Source: JBHIBA01 sp046758845
GTDB lineage: Bacteria > UBA8248 > JACPRG01 > G963555815
Direction: 5' to 3'
Length of the DNA: 21,428 nt
Assembly: GCA_046758845.1 (NCBI GenBank)
Contig: JBHIBA010000045.1
Span: 1 to 21,428, forward strand
Shown here piece by piece: positions 14,608 through 21,428 of the stretch; positions within the stretch are counted from its first letter, which is position 1, and each line of letters starts with the position of its first letter. Below the pieces are notes generated by a model. It did no database searches. It was not told the origin of the DNA and was given only the letters and a program-made list of their open reading frames with translations. The translations under genes and the position numbers were made by a program.

Positions 14608-15987
14608 TCATCCCTTGGGAAGAACCGTGTAGAGCTTGTTCGCGTCGCGTTGGACCAAGAAGAGATGATCCTCGTCGCTCTTAGAGAGGGCCGCGCGGAG
14701 GTCGCCCACGCTGGAGACGGCTTGGCGGTTGACCTCCAAGATAATGTCCCCGGGGCGGAGGCTGGCATGGGCTGCCGGGCTGTCCGGGTCCACCTCCTGG
14801 ACGACAACGCCCTGATCCCCCTTCAGCCCCAATTCCTTCGCCCGCTCTTGCGTCAGGGGCTGCACCGTCAGGCCCAGGACCTTGGGAGCGCCCGCAGCGG
14901 AGGCCACAACTTCATCGGAAAGCTTACCCACCTCGACCGTGAGCGTCCTCTCGCGCCCTTCCCGAAGGACTTTCACCTTGACTTCCTTACCCACGGGGGT
15001 CTCGGCGACCCTCCGGACCAACTCGTTGATGTCCCGGATGCGGTGTCCGTCGTACTCCATGACCACATCGCCGCGCTTCATGCCTGCGCGCGCGGCCGGC
15101 GTGTTCTCGTTGACATCCGCCACCAGCGCGCCCTCAGCCGTCTCAATGCCGAAACGCTTGGCGAGCTCGGGCGTCAAGTTTTGAATGCGGACGCCGAGAA
15201 ACCCCCGAACGACCGTCCCCGTCTCGCGAAGCTGCTCGATGAGGCCCTTTGCCATGTTGGCGGGGATAGCGAACCCGATGCCTGTGCCGCCCGCGACGAT
15301 GGCCGTATTGATTCCCACCACTTCGCCCTGGGTGTTGAAGAGCGGCCCGCCGGAATTGCCCTTGTTGATGGAAGCGTCGGTCTGGATGAAGTCGTCGTAC
15401 TGGCCTTGGCCGATGACGCGGCCCTTGGCGCTCACGATCCCGGCCGTGACTGTGTGAGAGAGCCCGAAGGGGTTCCCAATGGCCACAACCCAGTCCCCGA
15501 CCCGCAAAACCTTGGAATCGCCGAATCGGGCGGAGGGCAAAGATTTCTTGGGCTCAATCTTGATGAGGGCGAGGTCGGTCTTCGGGTCGCGCCCGATCAG
15601 TTTGGCTTTGTACTCCGTCCTGTCGGTGAGCGTGACCTTGATCTCCGAGGCCTTTTCGATGACGTGGTTGTTCGTGACGATGTAGCCATCCGGGCTGATG
15701 ATGAACCCGGAGCCGATGCCCAGGCCACGGAATTCCCGAGGAGGCTCCTCGCCGAAGAAGCGGCGGAAGAAATCCTCGAACGGGTCCTCCTCGCGGCCGA
15801 ACGGGCGCCGTAAACCGAAGGGGGCTTTCCGCTGAACGATGGTCACTTGGATGTTGACCACAGTCGGCTTGAGGCGCTCAACGAGTTCCGCAAAGCTGTC
15901 CGGGCGCTTCTCCGCCGCGGCCCAGCCTGCGGTCAGAAGGCAGATTGCCAGGGCCAGCCCCTGGATTTTTCGGGTCTTGGATTTCAT
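14608..15987 (-). CDS. htrA: Do-type periplasmic serine protease HtrA/DegP/DegQ with two PDZ domains
   Basis: This family degrades and holds misfolded envelope proteins under heat or envelope stress. The 459 residues comprise a signal peptide (1-25, ending A-A-A-E), a trypsin-like domain with the catalytic triad His108 (T-N-N-H-V), Asp138 (T-D-L-A-L-I) and Ser212 (G-N-S-G-G-P-L), and two PDZ domains (about 255-345 and 370-455). The R-R-F-F-G-E-E-rich loop near residues 60-85 corresponds to the LA loop of Do proteases. The ATG has a GAGGA site eight bases upstream. It is the first gene after a CIRCE element and a strong promoter, with a leader of about 230 bases, so HrcA control is likely. Confidence 0.95.
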   Translation of the reverse strand: MKSKTRKIQGLALAICLLTAGWAAAEKRPDSFAELVERLKPTVVNIQVTIVQRKAPFGLRRPFGREEDPFEDFFRRFFGEEPPREFRGLGIGSGFIISPDGYIVTNNHVIEKASEIKVTLTDRTEYKAKLIGRDPKTDLALIKIEPKKSLPSARFGDSKVLRVGDWVVAIGNPFGLSHTVTAGIVSAKGRVIGQGQYDDFIQTDASINKGNSGGPLFNTQGEVVGINTAIVAGGTGIGFAIPANMAKGLIEQLRETGTVVRGFLGVRIQNLTPELAKRFGIETAEGALVADVNENTPAARAGMKRGDVVMEYDGHRIRDINELVRRVAETPVGKEVKVKVLREGRERTLTVEVGKLSDEVVASAAGAPKVLGLTVQPLTQERAKELGLKGDQGVVVQEVDPDSPAAHASLRPGDIILEVNRQAVSSVGDLRAALSKSDEDHLFLVQRDANKLYTVLPKG

Positions 15988-16227
15988 GTTTGGTTCCTCG
16001 AATCTTACCGGCTCATGGCGAGGCAGCCGGATTTCTCAAATGGACTGCGCCTCCTCGCGCGGACTCGCCCGCTTCGAAGGTCAGCCCAAGGCGACATCGT
16101 CGATTTGCCAGTGACTTGGCCTTTGCACCGGAAATGCCGGAGGATTACCCGAGTCGTCCCAAGCACTCGCTTCCCAAAGACATGGACGAGTCCCCAGTTC
16201 CCTCTACGTACAGTCGGTTGCGCAAGA

Positions 16228-16256
16228 AATATAGACAATTACCCGACGCGGGTCAA
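16228..16256 (-). promoter_or_regulatory. Sigma70-like promoter of the htrA-groEL stress operon
   Basis: On the minus strand TTGACC (16251-16256) and TATATT (16228-16233) are separated by exactly 17 bases; each hexamer matches consensus at five of six positions. Transcription should begin near 16220, leaving a leader of about 233 bases to the htrA ATG. CIRCE lies seven bases upstream of the -35 box. Confidence 0.8.
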
Positions 16257-16263
16257 GAGGGAA

Positions 16264-16290
16264 TTAGCACTCTCCGCCTTTGAGTGCTAA
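16264..16290. promoter_or_regulatory. CIRCE operator (HrcA binding site)
   Basis: TTAGCACTC (16264-16272), nine spacer bases and GAGTGCTAA (16282-16290) form an exact match to the CIRCE consensus, the operator of the heat-shock repressor HrcA. The only gene it can serve nearby is htrA, the first gene of the leftward operon that includes groEL. hrcA itself is not in the window. Confidence 0.97.
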
Positions 16291-16391
16291 GAATTTTCCG
16301 ATGATTCCCCCACCACCAAACTTCGGATAACTCCTTGAATTTTGAATAACTATCCAGCCGGCGGAGGTCGAGACGCTGACAGGCCGTCCCC

Positions 16392-17129
16392 TCACGCCCG
16401 TTTCCAGCGGCAGACTCGCTTTTCGGCCTGCTCCAGCACCTCGTACAGCAGAACGCCCAAAAGGCTCATGGCCAGGATGCCAGCGTACATCTCCCGGTAG
16501 TCCACTCGCGACCAGGCGTCCTGAATGAAATAGCCGAGACCCCGCCGCGCGCCAATCGTTTCCACAAAGAACAAGACAGCCACCGCCGTTCCCACGCTGA
16601 TACGCAGAGCGGTCAGGATCTCCCCCACCGTGGCGGGGAGCACCACATGGCGCAGGACGGCCGCCCCCCTGGCGTTCAGCGACCGGACGGCCAAAAAATA
16701 CTCCTCATCGATGCCCCGGACCGCGTCCCGGACCGTGACCAGGATCTGGAAGAACAAAATCAGAGCGATGACCGTCACCTTCGAAGCATCGCCCAGACCC
16801 AACAGCAGCAGGACAATGGGCAAGAGGACGATCTTCGGAACCGGGTAGGTCAGATAGACGGCGGGGGCGAGGTAGGCATCCACCTTGGCCCTTCGCCCCA
16901 TCAGCAGCCCCAGCGGGAGGCCCGCTGCTACGGCCAGGACAATTGCGACCGCCACCCGGCCGAGGCTCACGCCGAAGTGCGCGGGCAGGTCGCCGGCGAG
17001 CAGGCGGAAAAACGCCAGGACCACGCTGAGGGGCCCCGGCAAGGCCGCCGTCCGCAGGCCCAGGGCCGCCACTGCCCAGGCCAGGACCAGGGCGGCGGAC
17101 GCCAGCAGATACCTAGACCCGCGCTTCAT
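16392..17129 (-). CDS. ABC importer permease (NitT/TauT/SsuC type)
   Basis: This 245-residue inner-membrane subunit has about six hydrophobic segments. The ATPase-contact EAA-type loop is at about residues 146-170 (A-V-R-S-L-N-A-R-G then H-V-V-L-P-A), and the family's typical P-x-P-K-I-V-L-L-P segment lies around residues 97-104. It belongs with the ATPase and binding protein just upstream; its start overlaps the ATPase gene by 17 bases, suggesting coupled translation. The substrate cannot be read from the permease. Confidence 0.9.
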   Translation of the reverse strand: MKRGSRYLLASAALVLAWAVAALGLRTAALPGPLSVVLAFFRLLAGDLPAHFGVSLGRVAVAIVLAVAAGLPLGLLMGRRAKVDAYLAPAVYLTYPVPKIVLLPIVLLLLGLGDASKVTVIALILFFQILVTVRDAVRGIDEEYFLAVRSLNARGAAVLRHVVLPATVGEILTALRISVGTAVAVLFFVETIGARRGLGYFIQDAWSRVDYREMYAGILAMSLLGVLLYEVLEQAEKRVCRWKRA

Positions 17130-17862
17130 CGGTAGCGCCTCTCAGCAAATCCCGCAGCTCGGTGCAGAGCTGCTGGTAGGCCGGCTGGCTGCGGTAATCC
17201 TCCGACCCGATCGCTGGATTGGACAGGACGCACCTCACCCGGGCCGGCCTCTCGGAAAAAATGAGAACCTCCTGCCCCAGGAAGGCGGCCTCCTCGATGC
17301 TGTGGCTCACCAGGACAAGCGTGACGCCTTTTTCGCTCCACAGGGACAACAGAAGGTATTGATGGGCCTCTCGCGTGAGGGCATCCAGAGAGGAGAACGG
17401 CTCGTCCATGATCAACAGGTCGGGGTCCAGCGCCAGGGCGCGGGCGATGGCGACGCGTTGCCGCTGGCCTCCCGACACCTGGCGGGGATAGCGATCCCGG
17501 AGCTCGGCGATCCCCAGCTCTTCCAGGATGGGCTCGACGCGCCGCCTCCGCTCGTCCGCCGGCGCGCCGCGGATGCGAAGCCCCAGCGCCGCGTTCTCAT
17601 AAACTGTCTTCCAGGGGAACAGGCCATAGTGTTGGAGAATGACGGCGGTCTTCTCCCTCGGCCCCCGGATTTCGCTCCCCCCGATTCGGACCCGCCCGGA
17701 ATTGGGTCGGCGAAGCCCCGCCAGGTTGTATAGGAGCGTGGTCTTCCCGCAGCCGGAAGGGCCGATGACGGCCATGCTTCCCCCCGTGGGGACGGCCAGC
17801 GAAACGTCATCCAGCACGGAGTGATCCCCGTATGCGAAGCACAGTCCCTCGACTTCGATCAT
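17113..17862 (-). CDS. ABC importer ATPase (NitT/TauT/SsuB type)
   Basis: This 249-residue ATPase has Walker A G-P-S-G-C-G-K-T-T at residues 34-42, Q-loop Q-H-Y-G-L-F-P-W at about 77-84, signature V-S-G-G-Q-R-Q-R-V at 129-137, Walker B L-L-I-M-D-E-P-F-S-S-L-D at 149-160 and the switch histidine in L-V-S-H-S-I-E-E-A. The F-P-W-K-T-V Q-loop and F-S-S-L-D are typical of nitrate/taurine/sulfonate-type importers. The ATG at 17860-17862 has only a weak ribosome-binding site. The gene lies 31 bases after the binding-protein gene. Confidence 0.93.
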   Translation of the reverse strand: MIEVEGLCFAYGDHSVLDDVSLAVPTGGSMAVIGPSGCGKTTLLYNLAGLRRPNSGRVRIGGSEIRGPREKTAVILQHYGLFPWKTVYENAALGLRIRGAPADERRRRVEPILEELGIAELRDRYPRQVSGGQRQRVAIARALALDPDLLIMDEPFSSLDALTREAHQYLLLSLWSEKGVTLVLVSHSIEEAAFLGQEVLIFSERPARVRCVLSNPAIGSEDYRSQPAYQQLCTELRDLLRGATDEARV

Positions 17863-17893
17863 GGAATGGGTCCGTCGTTCGCCGCCGGCCCCT

Positions 17894-18856
17894 TCAGTCC
17901 AAAAGGACGCGGCTCGTCAAGGTGTCAAACGCGACCGGCTGCTGCAGGAGATCCTTCTCCCCAAGCCACCGGATGACGTCTTTCACGTGCGCCCGGTCCG
18001 GCAACCGAAGCCTGGGGAAGGGAATGACCCGATAGGCCTTCTCGATGGGTTTCGGCAGCCGCGCCTTGCGGACAAGGAGGGCCTTCCAGGAATCGGGATC
18101 CCGGTTGATGGAGTCCACGGCCTCGTTGTAAGCCCCGGCGTAGGCCCGAAGGCCGGCTCTCTTCTCGCGCAGCGTCCGACCGGTGAAGATCGTCACAGAC
18201 TGCGAAAGATTCTCCTGGATGTCGTCCGCCAGGGGTATGGCCCCCTGGAAGATGGCGAGAGAGGCCAGCGGGTCAGGTAGGGTGGCCGCCCGGATCTGCC
18301 CCGTGACGAGCATCTGATAGCGCAGCGGGATCTTCTTCACCTCGACGGTCTGGATGTCGTTCTTCCCGAACCCCCTGGCCTGGAGCATGCGGTCGGTCAC
18401 GTACTCGATGATGGTGTTGGAGGAAATTCCGATGGGGACGCGCCGAAGCTCCTCCAGCGTCTTCGGACCATCCTTGGGCGAGGCCAGGATGTAAAAAGGA
18501 CCCTCCCGCCCGAGGGCTCCCAGCAGAAGCGCCGCCACGACGATGTCCACGCCCCGGGATTTGAAGAGGGTGGAGGTGATCGTGTCGCTCAGCGCGCCGT
18601 CGATCCCCCCGGAGGTAAGGGCCGCGTCCCGCTCCAGGGCGCTCGCAAAGGGAAAGGTCCGGAAGCGGAAACCGTGCTTCCGATCCAACCCCTTCTCACC
18701 AATCACGAGATAAGGCAACGCGTCCACAATCGGAAGGATCCCCAAGCGAATCTCTTCCCCGGCGGCCCCGGCAGGAGAGGTCCCGGGCGGTGAAAGAAGG
18801 AGCGCGAAAACCGAAACTGCGCCGAGGAAAACCCATCTGTAAAAGCGAAGTCTCAA
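17894..18856 (-). CDS. ABC importer substrate-binding protein (NMT1/NitT/TauT family)
   Basis: This periplasmic solute receptor of the adjacent importer is about 320 residues. The preferred start is TTG at 18854-18856: it follows a GGAGAGGGGG run at a good distance and gives a clean signal peptide (M-R-L-R-F-Y-R-W, hydrophobic core, cleavage near A-G-A-A at residue 32). A longer frame from TTG 18904 would overlap ubiA and bury the signal peptide. The mature protein starts E-E-I-R-L-G-I-L-P-I-V-D-A-L-P and shows the G-I-S-S-N-T-I-I-E-Y segment of this family. The fold is shared with MqnA/MqnD-type futalosine enzymes, but the signal peptide and the neighbouring ATPase and permease argue for a transport receptor. 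The ligand is unknown. Confidence 0.85.
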   Translation of the reverse strand: MRLRFYRWVFLGAVSVFALLLSPPGTSPAGAAGEEIRLGILPIVDALPYLVIGEKGLDRKHGFRFRTFPFASALERDAALTSGGIDGALSDTITSTLFKSRGVDIVVAALLLGALGREGPFYILASPKDGPKTLEELRRVPIGISSNTIIEYVTDRMLQARGFGKNDIQTVEVKKIPLRYQMLVTGQIRAATLPDPLASLAIFQGAIPLADDIQENLSQSVTIFTGRTLREKRAGLRAYAGAYNEAVDSINRDPDSWKALLVRKARLPKPIEKAYRVIPFPRLRLPDRAHVKDVIRWLGEKDLLQQPVAFDTLTSRVLLD

Positions 18857-18885
18857 GGCAAAGCCCCCCTCTCCCTCAAGGAACG

Positions 18886-19854
18886 TCAAACCAGCGACCG
18901 CCAAAGGACATCGGCCACCACCCCCAATCCCATAATCACGCTGAACCCCGCATTGAGATGGAAGAATGAGAAATTCACTCGGGAAAAGTCTCCGGGACGG
19001 ACCAAGTAATGCTCATACGCCAAAACGGCCGTTCCCACAACCCAGGCGACCCAGTAAAGCGCGCCCAGGTTCCCTATCCATCCCGCCGCGAAAAAGGAGA
19101 CCGCCGTCACCAGATGCAATCCACCCGAAACCCAGAGCCCTGCTGCGACGCCGAACCTTGCCGGAATCGAATGGAGCTTCTCGGCCCGGTCGAAATCCAC
19201 GTCCAGGCAGGCATAAATCAGGTCGAACCCAGCGACCCAGGCCGTAGCGCCAAGCGCGAGCCAAAGCGGAACCGCCGCCAAGTCTCCCCGAACGGCGATC
19301 CAGGCCCCGGCGGGCACGCACGCATAGGCGAATCCCAGGAAGGCGTGACTGGTCCACGTCCACCGCTTCGAATACGAATAGAAAACGATGACGCCCACCA
19401 CGACGGGCGAGAGCCAAAACGTCAGCCGGTTCAACAGAGCCGCCGACGCGAGGAACAATCCGAGCGAGCCCCCCATGAAAACCCAGATGCCGGGCCCTTC
19501 CAGGATGTACCGAAAGGAGATGCGATCCCGCGTCCGGGGGTTCCTTGCGTCGAATTCCTTGTCGGCGTGCCGGTTCAAGGCGAAGGCGAAGTTGCGCGCC
19601 CCGACGGCCGCCGCCACGATCCAGCCCAGCGTCCACGCCGGGGGAAGACCTCCAGCGGCCGCGAACGCCCCCGCCAGCGCGAAGGGCAGCGCGAAGACCG
19701 AATGCTCGAACTTGACGAGCCGAAGCACCTGGACCGCCGTATGGCCGCCCCCCGCGGTCCTGTGCGCGGTCGCCCCCCGGTGACCTTCCTCGATCCGGCC
19801 CCCCTCGCCGGCCCCCGGCTCATCGGCAAGGTTGCCCCGCGCCGCCCTAATCAA
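18886..19854 (-). CDS. UbiA-family prenyltransferase (menaquinone MqnP-like or 4-hydroxybenzoate polyprenyltransferase)
   Basis: This membrane enzyme attaches a polyprenyl chain to an aromatic quinone precursor. It has about eight membrane segments and both aspartate motifs: N-R-H-A-D-K-E-F-D at 94-102 followed by N-P-R-T, and D-L-I-Y-A-C-L-D-V-D-F-D at 211-222. The N-P-R-T-x-x-R form and the K-F-E-H-S-V-F-A-L-P-F-A opening resemble MqnP of the futalosine menaquinone route. The TTG start at 19854 overlaps the ubiD stop by eight bases and has a very good GGAAGGAG site seven bases upstream. It gives a 42-residue hydrophilic extension before the conserved region. GTG at 19726-19728 would remove that extension but has a poor ribosome-binding site. 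Confidence 0.88.
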   Translation of the reverse strand: MIRAARGNLADEPGAGEGGRIEEGHRGATAHRTAGGGHTAVQVLRLVKFEHSVFALPFALAGAFAAAGGLPPAWTLGWIVAAAVGARNFAFALNRHADKEFDARNPRTRDRISFRYILEGPGIWVFMGGSLGLFLASAALLNRLTFWLSPVVVGVIVFYSYSKRWTWTSHAFLGFAYACVPAGAWIAVRGDLAAVPLWLALGATAWVAGFDLIYACLDVDFDRAEKLHSIPARFGVAAGLWVSGGLHLVTAVSFFAAGWIGNLGALYWVAWVVGTAVLAYEHYLVRPGDFSRVNFSFFHLNAGFSVIMGLGVVADVLWRSLV

Positions 19855-21289
19855 AGCCGTACTCCTTCCATCGGCGGTCTACCAGGGCTTTGACGTCGTC
19901 AGACATTCGGGCGATGGCGGGCCACTCCCGTTCAAAGCCCTCCTCTTTCCACTTGGTGGTGGCGTCGATACCCATCTTGGAACCGACGGTGAAGCGGGGG
20001 GAGGCGTGGTCCAGGACCTCCGCGGGGCCGTCCACGAAACAAACGTCTCGGCGGGGGTCGATGCTGCTGCAAACGACCCAGGCGACCTCGCTCAAATTCT
20101 GCACGGCAACGTCCTTGTCCACGACGATGATGACCTTGGCAAACATCATCTGGCCCATCCCCCAAAGGGCGTGCATCACTTTGCGCGCGTGAAGCGGATA
20201 CCGCTTTCCGATGGACACGACGACCAGATTGTGAAACACCCCTTCCGCGGGCATGTTGATGTCCACCACTTCCGGAAGCTGCATCTGGATCAGGGGAAGG
20301 AAGATGCGCTCGGTCGCCTTGCCCATTTCCAGGTCTTCCATGGGGGGCGGGCCGACGATGGTGGTGGGGTAGATGGGGTTGCGCTTGCGGGTGATGCACT
20401 GGAGGTGGAAAACCGGATAATCGTCCGCCAAGGAGTAATACCCCGTGTGGTCGCCGAAGGGGCCTTCGCGGCGGACCTCTCCCGGCTCCAGGTAGCCCTC
20501 AAGGACGATATCGGCATCCGCGGGCACTTCCAGGTCCACCGTTTCGCCTTTCACGAGGCGGACTTTCTTTTGCCGCAAAAAACCGGCGAACAGGAGCTCG
20601 TCCATTCCGGGCGGTAGGGGCGAGGTGGCGACGTACGTCAACAAGGGATCTCCCCCGAGGGCGACGGCCGCTTCCATCCGCCTTCCTTCGGCGATGTGCT
20701 CGCGGTAGTGCTGGGCCCCGTCGTGATGCCGGTGCCAGTGCATCCCGGCGGTCCGGCCGTCGAAGACCTGCATCCGGTACATCCCCACATTGCGTTTCCC
20801 GGACAAATCCTTGGTGTACACCTGGGGGATGGTGATGTACCGGCCGCCGTCCTGCGGCCAGCACTTCAATGCGGGAATCCAGTCCAGCGTCGAATCCTCG
20901 CGGAGGATGACCTCTTTGCAAGGACCGGTCGATACGACCTCGGGCGCGATGGAGGCGAGCTTCATGAGAGAGGGCAGGCGCTTGAGTTTCTCTAAGAGGC
21001 TCGCCGGTATTTCGAGGTTCAACAGCTCGCGGATGCGCGCCGCGATCTCTTCATAAGAAGATACGCCCAGGGCCATGCACATCCGCTTCTTGGAACCGAG
21101 GGCGTTGATGAGAAGGGGAACGCTGTGCCCCCGGACCCGCTCGAACAAAACCGCCGGACCCCCGCGCTTGACCAACCGGTCGGCGATCTCGGTGATCTCC
21201 AGGACCGGATCGACTTCCGCAGAGACCCGCTTCAACTCACCGGCCCTCTCCAAGGCGGTCACAAATTCCGACGTGTTGTCGTAAGGCAT
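19847..21289 (-). CDS. ubiD: UbiD-family prenylated-FMN-dependent decarboxylase
   Basis: UbiD removes the carboxyl group from the prenylated aromatic intermediate in ubiquinone or menaquinone (MqnL-type) synthesis, using prenylated FMN made by UbiX. UbiX is not in the window. From the ATG at 21287-21289 the protein has 480 residues, a normal length. Visible motifs are N-V-G-M-Y-R-M and M-H-W-H-R-H-H-D-G-A in the cofactor region and E-x-x-x-E-G-P-F-G-D-H-T-G-Y-Y with the conserved glutamates. The first in-frame start is TTG at 21325, but that lies at the predicted transcription start, and homologues begin with M-P-Y-x-x, so the ATG is preferred. It is the first gene of the leftward unit. Confidence 0.93.
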   Translation of the reverse strand: MPYDNTSEFVTALERAGELKRVSAEVDPVLEITEIADRLVKRGGPAVLFERVRGHSVPLLINALGSKKRMCMALGVSSYEEIAARIRELLNLEIPASLLEKLKRLPSLMKLASIAPEVVSTGPCKEVILREDSTLDWIPALKCWPQDGGRYITIPQVYTKDLSGKRNVGMYRMQVFDGRTAGMHWHRHHDGAQHYREHIAEGRRMEAAVALGGDPLLTYVATSPLPPGMDELLFAGFLRQKKVRLVKGETVDLEVPADADIVLEGYLEPGEVRREGPFGDHTGYYSLADDYPVFHLQCITRKRNPIYPTTIVGPPPMEDLEMGKATERIFLPLIQMQLPEVVDINMPAEGVFHNLVVVSIGKRYPLHARKVMHALWGMGQMMFAKVIIVVDKDVAVQNLSEVAWVVCSSIDPRRDVCFVDGPAEVLDHASPRFTVGSKMGIDATTKWKEEGFEREWPAIARMSDDVKALVDRRWKEYGFD

Positions 21290-21330
21290 ATCCGCCCGCA
21301 ACCCCGCTTGTGAATGGATTCGCAACTAAA

Positions 21331-21339
21331 ATCATACCA
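21331..21339 (-). promoter_or_regulatory. Extended -10 promoter of the ubiD-ubiA-ABC unit
   Basis: The minus strand has TGG followed by TATGAT (TATGAT at 21331-21336), an extended -10 (TGn plus a five-of-six -10). The region 17 bases further upstream has no good -35, which is common for extended -10 promoters. Transcription would start near 21324, about 35 bases before the ATG. Confidence 0.5.
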
Positions 21340-21389
21340 TAGGGGCCTGCAAGGCTGGGGTATGGACAAAAGAGCCAGATGGGGATGTA

Positions 21390-21426
21390 AGCCCGTTGCT
21401 CGGGCTGGTATAAGACCAGCGGGTCT
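21390..21426. repeat. Cluster of overlapping perfect hairpins at the right edge
   Basis: AGCCCG/CGGGCT (21390-21395 with 21401-21406, five-base loop), GCTGGT/ACCAGC (21404-21409 with 21415-21420, five-base loop) and AGACC/GGTCT (21413-21417 with 21422-21426, four-base loop) share bases, so neighbours exclude each other. The element is cut by the window edge, and its identity (structured RNA, end of a mobile element, or terminator of a gene outside) cannot be decided. Confidence 0.45.
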
Positions 21427-21428
21427 GC

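Larger units (their letters stand above)
15988..16391. other. Regulatory intergenic region between htrA and the ABC importer operon
   Basis: This 404-base stretch holds the CIRCE operator and the htrA promoter described separately, then about 230 bases of htrA leader without a credible gene. Short frames on both strands (for example plus 15847-16290 and minus 16005-16238) overlap the promoter or operator and have no family resemblance. No clear T-tailed terminator is visible for the importer operon that ends at 16392. Confidence 0.6.

Noticed and set aside
16005..16238. Small minus-strand frame in the htrA leader
   Set aside because: Its start overlaps the -10 box, so it would not be fully transcribed from that promoter, and its sequence is basic and unlike any family I know.
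15847..16290. Plus-strand frame of 147 codons across the htrA start and CIRCE
   Set aside because: It covers the signal-peptide end of htrA, the promoter and the operator, and lacks any protein-like domain.

Overview
The window is GC-rich (roughly 60 percent), densely packed DNA from a Gram-negative-type bacterium. Support for this includes a periplasmic Do-type HtrA protease, exported cytochrome P460-like and cupredoxin proteins, a UbiA/UbiD quinone gene pair, a HrcA/CIRCE heat-shock operator and GroEL. TTG and GTG starts are common. The mix resembles deltaproteobacterial-grade lineages (Desulfobacterota, Methylomirabilota/NC10, Nitrospirota-like genomes), but no single gene fixes the taxon. 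There are no rRNA or tRNA genes, CRISPR arrays or complete insertion sequences.

Left part (1-5080, mostly plus strand). The first 48 bases are the start of a minus-strand gene cut by the window edge, probably an FAD subunit of a molybdopterin dehydrogenase. Then come ilvD (dihydroxy-acid dehydratase) and an acyl-CoA synthetase. After a leader with several hairpins there is a two-gene exported redox unit: a haem-binding cytochrome P460-family protein and a small blue-copper-type cupredoxin. A strong bidirectional terminator (5043-5080) closes this part and also serves an orphan minus-strand gene (5118-5591) that has its own sigma70-like promoter.

Middle part (6065-16290, minus strand). This is the most interesting region. 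A perfect CIRCE operator (16264-16290) and a near-consensus sigma70 promoter (-35 at 16251-16256, -10 at 16228-16233) precede eight closely spaced genes or gene parts: htrA/degP, a small helical ferritin-like protein, a DisA_N/DacZ-type diadenylate cyclase, groEL without groES and with a His-rich tail, then a GldA/GldF/GldG-like ABC-2 transporter and a DUF4340 protein. The DUF4340 gene is split by an in-frame TGA inside one of four tandem repeat units. The layout suggests one HrcA-regulated stress operon combining periplasmic proteolysis, cytosolic folding, c-di-AMP synthesis and a Gld-type transporter. The grouping is direct from the sequence; the functional link is inference.

Right part (16392-21336, minus strand). 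A compact unit ubiD-ubiA-substrate-binding protein-ATPase-permease (NitT/TauT-type ABC importer) reads leftwards from an extended -10 promoter near 21331. UbiD and UbiA resemble the late decarboxylase and prenyltransferase of menaquinone (futalosine-type) or ubiquinone synthesis. The importer may supply an aromatic precursor or simply be co-transcribed. The last 40 bases hold overlapping perfect hairpins that the window edge cuts off.
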